Positions 1-8,614 of a DNA stretch of 38,992 bases are shown one piece after another. The notes under the pieces were generated by a model. It saw only the letters and a program-made list of their open reading frames with translations. It was not told the DNA's origin and did not search any database. Position 1 is the stretch's first letter. Each line of letters begins with the position of its first letter. Origin of the DNA: an uncultured Peptococcaceae bacterium (GTDB lineage Bacteria > Bacillota > Dehalobacteriia > UBA4068); assembly GCA_949289995.1 (NCBI GenBank), contig CASEQE010000054.1:1-38992 (forward strand). Direction: 5' to 3'. Made by a program: the position numbers and the translations under genes.

Positions 1-591
1 GGAGAAGCCCGCGCTATGACCTGGAATCAGATTCATTTTAAAACGCAAACGCTGCAGGTTTGTCAATCCGTTAAAAAGACCAAGGATTCAACCAACAAAG
101 GCATCCAACTCGGATTGCCTAAGACGGAAGCAGGGGTACGAACGATACCCATGCCGCAAGCGTTAATCGATATCTTGTCTCCCATAGCCAAAAAAGGGTT
201 TGATTATGTGGTAGAAAGCCGCCCCGGACAACCGATTAGCGAACAACGATATAAAAACGCCTGGCAGAGTTTCTTCCGCAACATGCAAATCACCGCTGGC
301 GCCACTCTTTACCGGAATCGTATCATCGTAGCCGCGCAAGATATCGGCTCGGATTTAACCCCTTATTGCCTGCGCCATACCTACGCTACGCGGCTGGCGG
401 AAAAACGGGTAGATATTAAAGTCGCCATGAAATTCATGGGGCATACTTCGGCAAATATGCTTATGCAAGTTTATCAGCATGTATCGGAAAAATTAGAGGA
501 AGAAGCCCGGATGATTGTTCGTGATCTGTACGATTCTCCCGCGGAAAAACAACACCCGGCATGCCTACCAGATATTAAAAGCATACCCTAG
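1..591 (+). CDS. Tyrosine-family site-specific integrase, 3' part only
   Basis: This is the C-terminal catalytic domain of a phage or ICE-type tyrosine recombinase. The frame is already open at base 1 and reads GEARAMTW, which matches the end of the usual R-x-GE Arg-I box, so the N-terminal domains and the first catalytic Arg lie outside the window. Visible parts are the beta-hairpin PKTEAGVRTIPM, the box-II region PYCLRHTYATRL, then FMGHTS and the nucleophile Tyr in VYQHV. The first His of the common H-x-L-R-H-T motif is Tyr here, a substitution some phage integrases tolerate. The gene runs toward the 3' end of tRNA-Lys 137 bp away, the classical position for an integrase of an element inserted in that tRNA. 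It could serve a prophage or a conjugative element; the cargo is not visible. Confidence 0.9.
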   Translation, partial: GEARAMTWNQIHFKTQTLQVCQSVKKTKDSTNKGIQLGLPKTEAGVRTIPMPQALIDILSPIAKKGFDYVVESRPGQPISEQRYKNAWQSFFRNMQITAGATLYRNRIIVAAQDIGSDLTPYCLRHTYATRLAEKRVDIKVAMKFMGHTSANMLMQVYQHVSEKLEEEARMIVRDLYDSPAEKQHPACLPDIKSIP

Positions 592-601
592 AGCAAAAAA
601 A

Positions 602-626
602 ATTTGACAACGTTTTGACAACGTTT
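602..626. repeat. Tandem TTGACAACGT repeat beside attachment site
   Basis: Two direct copies of TTTGACAACGTTT-like sequence overlap with a period of 11 bp, directly after the integrase stop codon. Short direct repeats between an integrase gene and the att core are often arm-type binding sites for the integrase or its excisionase. That role is inferred from position; only the repeat itself is seen. Confidence 0.5.
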
Positions 627-679
627 AATCCCTAAAAATACCGCCAAAAACCGTCAATTTGAAAGATTCTTTTTTAAAT

Positions 680-727
680 AACCCCTACCAAACGCCACAT
701 AATCGCGACGTTTAGCAGGGGTTTTTC
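680..727 (+). terminator. Hairpin with T-run after the integrase gene
   Basis: The arms AACCCCT and AGGGGTT enclose a second inner pairing AAACG/CGTTT, and the right arm runs into TTTTT. It would end integrase transcription before it reads antisense into tRNA-Lys. Confidence 0.55.
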
Positions 728-728
728 A

Positions 729-804
729 TGGTGGGCCATCAGGGGCTCGAACCCGGGACACCCTGATTAAGAGTCAGGTGCTCTACCAACTGAGCTAATG
801 GCCC
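729..804 (-). tRNA. tRNA-Lys (anticodon CTT)
   Basis: A complete 76-nt cloverleaf can be folded by eye. The acceptor GGGCCAT pairs with ATGGCCC, the anticodon stem CCTGA/TCAGG holds the loop CTCTTAA with anticodon CTT, the T-arm carries GGTTCGAGCC, and the 3' CCA is encoded. It reads AAG codons. Its 3' end faces the integrase at 1-591, so it is the probable integration target. The tRNA is intact, so the inserted element must restore the 3' end sequence. Confidence 0.97.
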
Positions 805-814
805 GAACAGATTA

Positions 815-843
815 ATTATAAAAGAAAAAAAAACAAAAGTCAA
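815..843 (-). promoter_or_regulatory. Promoter of tRNA-Lys
   Basis: On the minus strand TTGACT and TATAAT are separated by 17 bp, and the -10 box ends about 10 nt before the first base of the tRNA. This is a near-consensus vegetative promoter. No hairpin terminator separates it from the upstream dnaB gene. Confidence 0.75.
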
Positions 844-884
844 ATCTTTTTTCAGCCTATAACAAGCAAAATTAATTCACACAA

Positions 885-2270
885 TTAGGAGGCTTCGTTG
901 CCTTGCCATTTCTGCACCAAATTCTGAAAAGATGTATAATCTTTTAAAAACAACATATCCACATCGCCGATCGGACCATTTCTATGTTTCGCAATCATAA
1001 CAGTTACCACTTCTCCAGCGTCTCCCATATCGATAGGCTCATTTTCTGTTTCGTTTTGGGTATTGCGTTTGTTCTTATGCAAAAGAATAACCACGTCGGC
1101 GTCTTGTTCCAAGGCGCCGCTTTCACGTAAATGACTGAGGGAAGGCGGTTCATTACTACGGTCAGCCAAGCGCGATAACTGCGACAAGGCCAACACAGGT
1201 AAATCTAACTCTTTGGCCATAGCTTTAAGACCGCGGGAAATTTCTGCCACTTCCAATTGGCGATTTTCTAGGCGATTGGCAGATCCGCCCTGCATCAACT
1301 GAATATAATCTACCACTACCAAATCCAAGCGTTTTTGTTCCGTTTTGAGTTTGCGCAATTTGCTACGCATTTCACCGACGGTAACGCTCATAGAATCGTC
1401 GATAAAGATTTGTGCATCCGCTATTTCCGTCATTGCTTTGCTTAACCTCTGCAAATCCTCCATAGAAGCCAAACCTTTGCGAACCAAACCCTGATTTACT
1501 TTTGCTTGTGTACATAACATTCTCTGCGCCAATTGTTCTTTTGGCATTTCCAAAGAAAAAACAGCAACAGTTAAACCATGTTTCACCGCAGCATTTTGCG
1601 CAATATTAATCGCCATCGACGTTTTACCCATCGCCGGCCGGGCAGCCAAAATAATCAAATCGCTTTTTTGCAGCCCGGAAAGATATTTATCCAAATCGCG
1701 AAAAGTCGGTACGCCGGTTACGCCGTCCGCCGCTTTTGTTTGTACCATCATTTCAAAAACGGAGGGCAATAAATCATGTAAAGATTGAAAATAACCGTGG
1801 CGACGACCTTGCGAAATATCGAAAATAGATTTTTCGGCAAGCTCCAATAACTCCGCCGAACTATGGGCGCCGGCATATCCTTCTTGGCTGATTAAAGAAG
1901 CCGTTTGAATCAAAGCTCGTGACAAAGCTTTCTCAGCAATAATCTTGGCATAGTGAACGGCAGCGCCAGCCGAAGGAACGGCGTCAGTTAAGGAAGATAC
2001 GTAAGCAATGCCGCCCACTTTATCCAGGTTTCCCGCTTTTTGCAAAACATCCACCAAAGTGACTAAATCACTGGGGATGCCTTGCTCGTTTAAATCAGAT
2101 AGACAGCGGAAAATAAGCCGATGGCTTTCGCTATAAAAATCCTCGGCTTTTATATACTCCTGAACCGCGCTAATCGCTTCGTTATGCAACAAACATGCCC
2201 CCAACAGCGCTCTTTCAGCTTCTAAACTCTGCGGCGGCAGTCGATGCGTATCTTCCCTTACCTCCACCAT
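885..2270 (-). CDS. dnaB: Replicative DNA helicase DnaB (Bacillus DnaC)
   Basis: This is the hexameric ATP-driven helicase that unwinds DNA at the replication fork and loads primase. At 461 aa it has normal length. The N-terminal primase-binding domain begins with LPPQSLEAERALLGA (residues 11-25). The RecA-like ATPase follows, with Walker A ARPAMGKT at 210-217 and Walker B DYIQLM at 321-326. The start ATG has an AAAGGA site just upstream, and the gene follows rplI by 22 bp. The order yybS-rplI-dnaB is conserved in Bacillota. No inteins or frame breaks are seen. Confidence 0.97.
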   Translation of the reverse strand: MVEVREDTHRLPPQSLEAERALLGACLLHNEAISAVQEYIKAEDFYSESHRLIFRCLSDLNEQGIPSDLVTLVDVLQKAGNLDKVGGIAYVSSLTDAVPSAGAAVHYAKIIAEKALSRALIQTASLISQEGYAGAHSSAELLELAEKSIFDISQGRRHGYFQSLHDLLPSVFEMMVQTKAADGVTGVPTFRDLDKYLSGLQKSDLIILAARPAMGKTSMAINIAQNAAVKHGLTVAVFSLEMPKEQLAQRMLCTQAKVNQGLVRKGLASMEDLQRLSKAMTEIADAQIFIDDSMSVTVGEMRSKLRKLKTEQKRLDLVVVDYIQLMQGGSANRLENRQLEVAEISRGLKAMAKELDLPVLALSQLSRLADRSNEPPSLSHLRESGALEQDADVVILLHKNKRNTQNETENEPIDMGDAGEVVTVMIAKHRNGPIGDVDMLFLKDYTSFQNLVQKWQGNEAS

Positions 2271-2292
2271 GTTTTCCTTTCCCTACATGCAT

Positions 2293-2736
2293 TTATTCAC
2301 CCTGAACGTCCAATTGGATCTTGACCGAAATGTGTGCATGTAACTTCAAGACAACCTCAAAACATCCTACGGATTTAATTGGCTCCGGAATTTCAATTTT
2401 GCGCTTATCCACATCATACCCCTGTTCATTTAAAACAGCCGCTATATCCGCAGTGGTTACCGAGCCAAACAGTTTTCCCGCCTCCCCTGCTTTAGCCGGG
2501 ATAATAAAGGTCTTTCCTTCTAATTTTTTTGCTAAGTGTTCCGCGTTATCAATTAATTGCGCCTCTTTACTCATACGCATTTTGATTTCATGATCCAATA
2601 TATTTAAATTTCCTTTACTGGCAGGTTGAGCAAAACCTTTAGTAAACAAGAAATTGCGCGCGTAACCATCCGCTACGTCCTTGACTTCTCCCCGTTTGCC
2701 TAAACTTTTTACGTCCTGCAATAAAATAACTTTCAT
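2293..2736 (-). CDS. rplI: 50S ribosomal protein L9
   Basis: The 147-aa protein binds 23S rRNA and bridges to neighbouring ribosomes. The diagnostic N-terminal signature is complete ([18 protein letters not shown], then GYARNFL), followed by the central helix and the C-terminal domain with KLFGSVT. The ATG overlaps the stop of the yybS homologue by four bases (ATGA), and AGGAGGAGG lies upstream inside that gene, so translation of the two is probably coupled. In many relatives gdpP lies between yybS and rplI; it is absent here. Confidence 0.97.
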   Translation of the reverse strand: MKVILLQDVKSLGKRGEVKDVADGYARNFLFTKGFAQPASKGNLNILDHEIKMRMSKEAQLIDNAEHLAKKLEGKTFIIPAKAGEAGKLFGSVTTADIAAVLNEQGYDVDKRKIEIPEPIKSVGCFEVVLKLHAHISVKIQLDVQGE

Positions 2737-3950
2737 TCTTTTTCCTCCTCCTGCTTATTTAAACGACTTCGAAAATCCAATATAGGATCGAAAGCGCCAA
2801 TAAATGCCAAAAGAATACAAATATAAGCAAAAAATTGTAAGCCAATAAAAATTAACAAAATTAAAACAAAAGTATGAATACGTAGCTTTTTCCATAGCCA
2901 AACTACGCAAGAAAAACCGCAAACCAGCAAAATAGGAAAGAAAATATACAAAATATTGACGCCGATGGTATTCAACCATGTCCACTGCAATTGAGTCCCT
3001 GCCCAAGAACATAGTAAGCCGACAATAACACCCCAAGTAAAACGCCAATCCATCCGCCACAAAGGGAAAGGCGGCAATTGAGGAATATTGTAGCGTAAAC
3101 GGCGTAAAACTTTGCTAAAAATAATATAACAAAGCATTGCCATAAACATAGAGGCAAGAATAAACATAGCCGGCAACAATTTTTGCATAAATCCAACGGT
3201 ATACTCTATATATTCTTCCACCGTCATACCACCGGCTGTTAGCATGGATTCAAAGCCTTGGCTTTGCAAAATCGCCACATATTCTTCTACCATCATGGAG
3301 ATTTGCCCGCTAATGGCTTCCCAGGGCATACCGGCCACATACAAAGAAAGCACTACGTTTACTAAGGCACCAAAAGCTGCAATCACCGTGGCGATCGCCA
3401 AAGAAAATAAGGGAGTTTTTTCATAACGAAAACAATATCCTAAAAACAATCCCAAGAGCCCGCCTTGAATCATTAAAACGACGCTTTGCGCTATTCCTAA
3501 AAGCATCAGCGTCAACATAAAAATAACGATTGTATCAATAACGCCAATTTTTACGCCTCTGCGCAATACCAATATTGTAATCGGCAATGGAAATAATATA
3601 ACGCCAACCACATTCAATATGGGTATATATGCGCCTACTACCGCCAAAACCACGGCGATAGCCGCCATCATCGCCGCTTCCGTCAACGCTTTTACACCAA
3701 TTCGTCCATCAGACTTAGGAATATTTCGCCACTCTACTTTTGGTTGACGATAATAGACTTTTTCTGTTTTTTCTGGCGGATGAAAAAGCGGCGCAGATTC
3801 CTTTTGTTCATATTTGGCGGAAAGAGGCAAAGAATAATCGTCATCTTGCGCTTGCTCTTTTTTATCGTCTATATTTTCCTGTTGTTCTTCTTCCGGAACA
3901 AGGCTATACGGATGCTCTCGTTCTTGAAACCGGTTATCGTCTTGCCCCAT
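2733..3950 (-). CDS. YybS-like DUF2232 multispanning membrane protein
   Basis: The 405-aa protein has an acidic, Gln/Glu-rich cytoplasmic N-terminus of about 85 residues, then a hydrophobic core of roughly eight membrane segments. The core starts near [19 protein letters not shown] and ends with a charged Lys/Glu tail. Position directly before rplI-dnaB and this topology identify the YybS/DUF2232 family, whose biochemical role is not established; the fold resembles ECF-transporter S components. The long acidic extension is larger than I expect for the family. It probably heads an operon with rplI and dnaB. Function remains unassigned. Confidence 0.85.
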   Translation of the reverse strand: MGQDDNRFQEREHPYSLVPEEEQQENIDDKKEQAQDDDYSLPLSAKYEQKESAPLFHPPEKTEKVYYRQPKVEWRNIPKSDGRIGVKALTEAAMMAAIAVVLAVVGAYIPILNVVGVILFPLPITILVLRRGVKIGVIDTIVIFMLTLMLLGIAQSVVLMIQGGLLGLFLGYCFRYEKTPLFSLAIATVIAAFGALVNVVLSLYVAGMPWEAISGQISMMVEEYVAILQSQGFESMLTAGGMTVEEYIEYTVGFMQKLLPAMFILASMFMAMLCYIIFSKVLRRLRYNIPQLPPFPLWRMDWRFTWGVIVGLLCSWAGTQLQWTWLNTIGVNILYIFFPILLVCGFSCVVWLWKKLRIHTFVLILLIFIGLQFFAYICILLAFIGAFDPILDFRSRLNKQEEEKE

Positions 3951-3980
3951 TTCTTCTCCTTATCTCTATGCTTTTGAATT

Positions 3981-3986
3981 ATTATA
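3981..3986 (-). promoter_or_regulatory. Possible -10 box for yybS-rplI-dnaB
   Basis: A perfect TATAAT on the minus strand lies 30 bp before the yybS start codon. No good -35 hexamer sits 16-18 bp upstream (the best is near TGGAAT), so this is a weak assignment. Confidence 0.3.
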
Positions 3987-4112
3987 CACTATATTTTAAG
4001 CAAATTCCAGTACGAAAAATGGCGCGCAACGCATATCCAAACGCCACAAGCCAGCTTCCGCCCGGCAACCGCTCCTACCATACCCATATCCGGATTCCCG
4101 GATCCGGCTTTC

Positions 4113-5273
4113 CTAACCAATTCGGAAAATCATTTCCTCATGATCCCCCACAACAACCCTGCAATATCCCTGTAATAGATCGTCGACTTGCCGGCTGCCG
4201 CTATCTACCAGCAAACGTTTTTGATATAAGGATTGCAGTTTTTCTTTGCTAGCCACAATAATAATACTTTCTTTTCCTTGCGTCTCCAAGAGGCTTTGGA
4301 TAATCGCTGGTCCAATCTGTTGATTTCCCCGGCCAAAAACATAACCTTGACCGCCGATAGGCGTAACGATAATTTTACTTTGTTTTGCCTGCCGCATATG
4401 GGTCAAAATCCGATCTTCATCTACGTCGGAAGCGATAAGACGATGGTTTTTAACCAAATCCACGCCTAATAAAGTATTGGGCAAGGATAATCGCTTCATA
4501 ATCGCCGCAGTGGTACTTCCTGGGCCAATAATATATAAAACATCCTCTTGCATTTGCTCTACGATATAATCGGCAATTCCTGATAAGGATTGCCAATCAC
4601 CAGCTACATTCGGCATCTTTCCTCCCTGTAAACGGCTGGCGCTGGCAGGCAGACGCAAATATCCATATAAAGCGGGAGAAACCCGCCCATGACGGAAAGC
4701 TTCTTCATCAATATCCATCACTTCACCGGAAAGCAAGTCTTGGGTCTGGTCGGTAAGAAATTCTAACGCTAATAAACCGGCGTTTATTGGATTCGTTGCA
4801 TAAACGGCGGAATGGATCTTCACGCCGGCAGGAATACCAATTACCGGCAAGCTTTCTCCGATAGCACAACAAATATCTCGAGCCGTACCATCCCCTCCGG
4901 CAAAAAGTAACAAATCTACCGGAATGGCGGCCATTTTTTTTGCCGCCTCAATCGTATCCTGAGGACCGCTATCCAAAAGCTGCCAATCGCTATATTTTTT
5001 ATTCTGCCAATCGTCATGCAAATTGACAATTTGCGGTATGAAACCGTTCTCTGTTACGATTTTTTCCCCCATCATCCCTGGACAAGTATAAATCTGCAAA
5101 TGATCTGCAATGGGCCGTAACATGTTTAACGCAGCGGCCGCTCGTTCCCCGGCATGGGGACGCGCCCCCAAAGACAAAGCCAAACGGGCGGTTTCTTTTC
5201 CATCCGAACCTTTTAAACCAACTGCCCCACCTAAACCAGCTACTGGATTTATGATCAAAGCTAACTTTTTCAC
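4113..5273 (-). CDS. ATP-NAD kinase-like protein of the AcoX/COG3199 type
   Basis: The N-terminal half has the NAD kinase fold: ALIINPVAGLGG at the start and the nucleotide-binding FAGGDGTARDI about residue 125. The long C-terminal half (LYIIGPGSTTAAIMKRL, IVTPIGGQGYVFGRGNQQI) is typical of COG3199/AcoX proteins rather than the shorter NadK. The substrate of this group is not firmly known, so the kinase reaction is inferred from the fold. I chose the GTG at 5273 because a GGAG site lies 8 nt before it; another GTG at 5282 would add three residues. It lies alone between alr and yybS, with a 76-bp gap before the alr stop. Confidence 0.8.
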   Translation of the reverse strand: MKKLALIINPVAGLGGAVGLKGSDGKETARLALSLGARPHAGERAAAALNMLRPIADHLQIYTCPGMMGEKIVTENGFIPQIVNLHDDWQNKKYSDWQLLDSGPQDTIEAAKKMAAIPVDLLLFAGGDGTARDICCAIGESLPVIGIPAGVKIHSAVYATNPINAGLLALEFLTDQTQDLLSGEVMDIDEEAFRHGRVSPALYGYLRLPASASRLQGGKMPNVAGDWQSLSGIADYIVEQMQEDVLYIIGPGSTTAAIMKRLSLPNTLLGVDLVKNHRLIASDVDEDRILTHMRQAKQSKIIVTPIGGQGYVFGRGNQQIGPAIIQSLLETQGKESIIIVASKEKLQSLYQKRLLVDSGSRQVDDLLQGYCRVVVGDHEEMIFRIG

Positions 5274-5358
5274 CTGTTCCACTCCATGGCATGTTGTCGT
5301 TTATATATCGTTTATATTTTTATTATAAGAAAATAGCAACGTCGCTGTTGGCTACCGG

Positions 5359-6600
5359 TCAAAAGCCATAATAGGTAGATAGATTTTCCGCCAAAGATTG
5401 GGGAAAAGGCCGTCCAAAACTGGCTACGGAAATCTTTTGCCCTGGCGCCAGTTCCTGTCCATGTTGTAGATAAAAACGTGGGATCCGGGTATGCAACGGT
5501 GCAAACAATTCATGATGTATCGTACCAGCCAGATCTGCCAATTCCTCTACCGGTAAAAGCGCATCCCCCTGTTTGCCATAAAAAACGGCCTCATCGCCCC
5601 GGCAGACGCCATCAATATCCGTTACATCCACCACCATCTGATCCATACATATGGAGCCAACAACCGGCGCCCGTTTACCATGAATTAATACCACACCTTT
5701 GTTAGACAAGGCACGCAGATATCCATCGCCATAACCTACGCCTAAAGAGGCGAGAACCGACGGTCTTTTGGTGACGAAGGTACAGCCGTAACCCACTGGA
5801 TAACCAGCGGGCACTTGTTTGACAAACCCCACACGCCCTTTCCAGCTCATAGCAAAACGCAAATGGATCTTCTCTCGGCTCACATATTGGGATGGATAGG
5901 CGCCGCAAGGTAACGCAGCTCCACGGGTTAATGCATAATGACTTTCTGGCATCATCACCACCGCCGCCGAATTGGCAATATGCGGGCAGGGAATTTCTAG
6001 TCCCGCACGCCGCAAGTCTGTTAAAAAGTCATCAAAAACCGTCAATTGCCGATAAGCATAATCCAAATCCGGACCATCTGCCGTGGCAAAATGAGAATAG
6101 ATACCCTCAACATATAAATGAGGTAAGGCCATAATACGGCCGATAATTTTTATACTCTCTTGCGTGGCGGCAAAACCAACTCGACCAAGGCCTGTTTCCA
6201 GTTTAATATGGATCACCGCCGTTTTGCCTTGTCTGCCGGCTTCCTCTGATAAAGCAATGGCAGCTTGCTCATCATAAACCGATTGAATAATATCATGTTT
6301 CACTACGGTAGGGGCAAAAGCAGGCGGCAAATAGGCGAATACCAATATCGGCGCCGTAATGCCAGATGCCCGCAAATCCATAGCTTCACTCAACAATGCG
6401 GTAACCAAACGGCGGCAGCCGTTCTCCACGCAAACCTTGGCCAACATCCTTTGCCCCAATCCATAACCATTGCATTTAATAACCGGCATAAATTCCACCC
6501 CGGGTTTCAATATACGTTTAATTTCTTGCAAGTTATGGATAATATCCGTAGTTTCAATTTCAAGCCAAGAATTTCTTTCGGGAAATCCGTCATATATCAT
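5359..6600 (-). CDS. alr: Alanine racemase-like PLP enzyme
   Basis: It would interconvert L- and D-alanine for peptidoglycan. The 413-aa sequence has the fold-type III PLP signature PVIKCNGYGLG with the Schiff-base Lys at 42. It also has the catalytic Tyr region VGYGDGYLRA and the downstream GSICMDQMVVDVTD. It is divergent: the region that usually reads R-x-GI-x-LYG before the second domain is RGAALPCGAYPS, and there is a C-terminal tail of about 30 residues. A related racemase activity, such as serine racemization, is possible. The start is an ATG with GGTGAAG upstream. It is followed by the NAD kinase-like gene. Confidence 0.85.
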   Translation of the reverse strand: MIYDGFPERNSWLEIETTDIIHNLQEIKRILKPGVEFMPVIKCNGYGLGQRMLAKVCVENGCRRLVTALLSEAMDLRASGITAPILVFAYLPPAFAPTVVKHDIIQSVYDEQAAIALSEEAGRQGKTAVIHIKLETGLGRVGFAATQESIKIIGRIMALPHLYVEGIYSHFATADGPDLDYAYRQLTVFDDFLTDLRRAGLEIPCPHIANSAAVVMMPESHYALTRGAALPCGAYPSQYVSREKIHLRFAMSWKGRVGFVKQVPAGYPVGYGCTFVTKRPSVLASLGVGYGDGYLRALSNKGVVLIHGKRAPVVGSICMDQMVVDVTDIDGVCRGDEAVFYGKQGDALLPVEELADLAGTIHHELFAPLHTRIPRFYLQHGQELAPGQKISVASFGRPFPQSLAENLSTYYGF

Positions 6601-6774
6601 ATATCTTCACCATTCTTTTTTCATTTGTTCAGATTTCTATAGTGTTTGGGCGTTTTATAATTATGAGCCAATCTTTTAACCCATCTTACACATGGGAGTT
6701 AGCGAAAAGAAAAAATGTTTCACAAAAGTCCGCTACAACCCTCGGAGAAGATACGCTCCCACAAAGCGTCACCA

Positions 6775-7602
6775 TTATTTTAAGCCCAAATCATATATCG
6801 TTTTCACAGGCAAATCATACTGTTCGGCTAATATTTTGGCCGCTTGTTTACGGCCGATTCCCTGTTCCAGCAAAGCCTCCAAACGCAATTGTACGGCTTG
6901 CATATCGGGTGGCGGGACATGTTTGCCTTCGCTGCCAGCGACGATTAGCACATATTCGCCTCGGGGCTGCTGCTGCCGGTACGACTCCGCCGCTTCAGCT
7001 AGACTAAAACGGAGGTATTCCTCATGCAGCTTAGTTAACTCTCGCGCTAGAACCACTTTTCTATCTGCCCCCAACATATCCGCCATATCCTCCAAAGTCT
7101 CTCTTAAACGGTGCGGCGCTTCATAAAACACCAGTGTTCTCTGCTCATTCACTACACTTTGCAAACGCCGCTTTCTATCTCCTTTATTGCGGGGCAAAAA
7201 ACCTTCGAAAACAAATCTTTCCGTAGGCAAACCGCTGGCGATTAATGCCGAAACAAACGCGCAAGGGCCGGGAATCGCCGTAACTTGTATTCCTGCATCA
7301 ATGGCGCTACGAACCAAATCCGCCCCAGGATCGCTAATCGCCGGTGTACCGGCATCACTAATTAGGGCGATATGTTCCCCCTGCAACAATCGTTTTAGCA
7401 ATTCCTGTCCCCGAATATGCTTATTCTGTTCATAATAACTTATAAGCGGTTTTTTAATACCAAAATGATTCAGCAATCCTCCACTTACTCTCGTATCTTC
7501 TGCGGCAATACAATCCACTTCGCTTAAAATACGTAAAGCTCTGGCGCTTATATCCTCCAAATTGCCAATAGGCGTAGCCACCAAATATAAAATCCCCGCC
7601 AT
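6775..7602 (-). CDS. rsmI: 16S rRNA (cytidine1402-2'-O)-methyltransferase RsmI
   Basis: RsmI methylates the ribose of C1402 in the decoding centre of 16S rRNA using SAM. The 275-aa protein has the family signatures LYLVATPIGNLEDIS at the N-terminus, AAEDTR, ALISDAGTPAISDPG (about residues 78-92) and FYEAPHRL, and a C-terminal helical region ending in KTIYDLGL. An AGG site sits 6 nt before the ATG. It follows trmN6 by 3 bp, exactly as in the Bacillus yabB-yazA-yabC region except that the small GIY-YIG gene yazA is missing. Confidence 0.95.
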   Translation of the reverse strand: MAGILYLVATPIGNLEDISARALRILSEVDCIAAEDTRVSGGLLNHFGIKKPLISYYEQNKHIRGQELLKRLLQGEHIALISDAGTPAISDPGADLVRSAIDAGIQVTAIPGPCAFVSALIASGLPTERFVFEGFLPRNKGDRKRRLQSVVNEQRTLVFYEAPHRLRETLEDMADMLGADRKVVLARELTKLHEEYLRFSLAEAAESYRQQQPRGEYVLIVAGSEGKHVPPPDMQAVQLRLEALLEQGIGRKQAAKILAEQYDLPVKTIYDLGLK

Positions 7603-7605
7603 AGT

Positions 7606-8340
7606 CTACCTGCCTTTATAAACTTCACACATTTCTTGAGTATAAACCCCTGGCGCTTCATAAACTACCAACGGCGGTAGAATCCGCATTTGCCGAACGC
7701 CGCCTTTCATGGCGGCAATCAAAAACAAATTTGCTTCCGCGTTGGCAAAAGGTTGCACCTGTCGCAAAAGAAATGGTTCCAAAGCATTTGTTTGCAGGGC
7801 GATTATCGTTTCCGTAAAGCGCGCGCAGCGATGTATCATATAGAGACATCCCAAAGGTTTCAAAACAAAAGCGGCGGCGTGAATAAAATCTGCCAATGTT
7901 CCGTGTATTTCACAACGTGCGGCCGCCGTCAACGCATTCGTACTGATTTTTCCCCTGCCGGGCTGATAATAGGGCGGATTACAGGTAACGATATCCGCCG
8001 TAGATTTACCAGCCTTTTCCGAAATTCTCCGTATGTCTCCTTGAACGATATCAATATATTGCTCTAATCGATTCATAGCCACGCTTCTCCGCGCCATATC
8101 TACCATATCTGGCATCAATTCTATACCTTGAATATGGATATTTGGATTCTTGGCCCATAATAGCAAAGGAATAATACCAGTTCCGCATCCCAAATCGATA
8201 ATAATCGTATTATGACGTGGCGGCGTAAAGTCGGCCAACAAGACGGCATCCAAACTAAAACGAGGGGCTGTAGAATTTTGAATGATTCTCAGTCCCCCCC
8301 GACATAAGTCATCAATACGTTCCCCAGCCGGATTAAACAT
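7606..8340 (-). CDS. TrmN6-type SAM-dependent adenine-N6 methyltransferase (YabB)
   Basis: This 244-aa Rossmann-fold methyltransferase has SAM motif I IDLGCGTGIIPLLL and the adenine-N6 catalytic motif NPPYYQPGRG. The family modifies A37 of tRNA1(Val) in Escherichia coli; the exact tRNA target here is inferred. The ATG has AAAGG 8 nt upstream and overlaps the 3' end of yabA by 8 bp. The yaaT-yabA-trmN6-rsmI order matches Bacillus. Confidence 0.9.
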   Translation of the reverse strand: MFNPAGERIDDLCRGGLRIIQNSTAPRFSLDAVLLADFTPPRHNTIIIDLGCGTGIIPLLLWAKNPNIHIQGIELMPDMVDMARRSVAMNRLEQYIDIVQGDIRRISEKAGKSTADIVTCNPPYYQPGRGKISTNALTAAARCEIHGTLADFIHAAAFVLKPLGCLYMIHRCARFTETIIALQTNALEPFLLRQVQPFANAEANLFLIAAMKGGVRQMRILPPLVVYEAPGVYTQEMCEVYKGR

Positions 8341-8611
8341 CTTTTTTACCTTTATGCAATAAAAAATTTAAACAGAACAAACATTCCTCATCCCGCACAC
8401 GGCCAAAATTAGCCGGACAAATATGATACCCATCATCGTAAATTTTCGTCACAGCCTCAAAACCGTCGCTTTTATCTCCATTCACCAAACGTTCCTGCAG
8501 TAAAACGTTTTCTTTTTCCAAATCTGCTACACGTTCGTGCAACACATCGCCTTCTTCTAACACTTCATTTAATTTTTTGCGCCATTGTTCCAAATCATCC
8601 TTCAACGTCAT
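8333..8611 (-). CDS. yabA: Initiation-control protein YabA
   Basis: YabA restrains chromosome replication by binding DnaA and the sliding clamp DnaN. At 92 aa it is slightly short for the family. It has the expected N-terminal coiled coil (residues 1-45, rich in Leu and Glu) that makes the tetramer, and a C-terminal zinc module with the ligands in HICPANFG and ECLFCLNF. The start ATG lies 3 bp after the yaaT stop with GAGGAG upstream, and the end overlaps trmN6. Confidence 0.92.
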   Translation of the reverse strand: MTLKDDLEQWRKKLNEVLEEGDVLHERVADLEKENVLLQERLVNGDKSDGFEAVTKIYDDGYHICPANFGRVRDEECLFCLNFLLHKGKKDV

Positions 8612-8614
8612 GCT

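Noticed and set aside
6721-6775. Inverted repeat ACGCT/AGCGT after rsmI as a terminator
   Set aside because: The stem is five base pairs and no T-run follows on the minus strand.
7606-8340. NPPY methyltransferase as part of a restriction system
   Set aside because: Its place between yabA and rsmI and its single-domain size fit the tRNA methyltransferase TrmN6; no restriction gene adjoins it.
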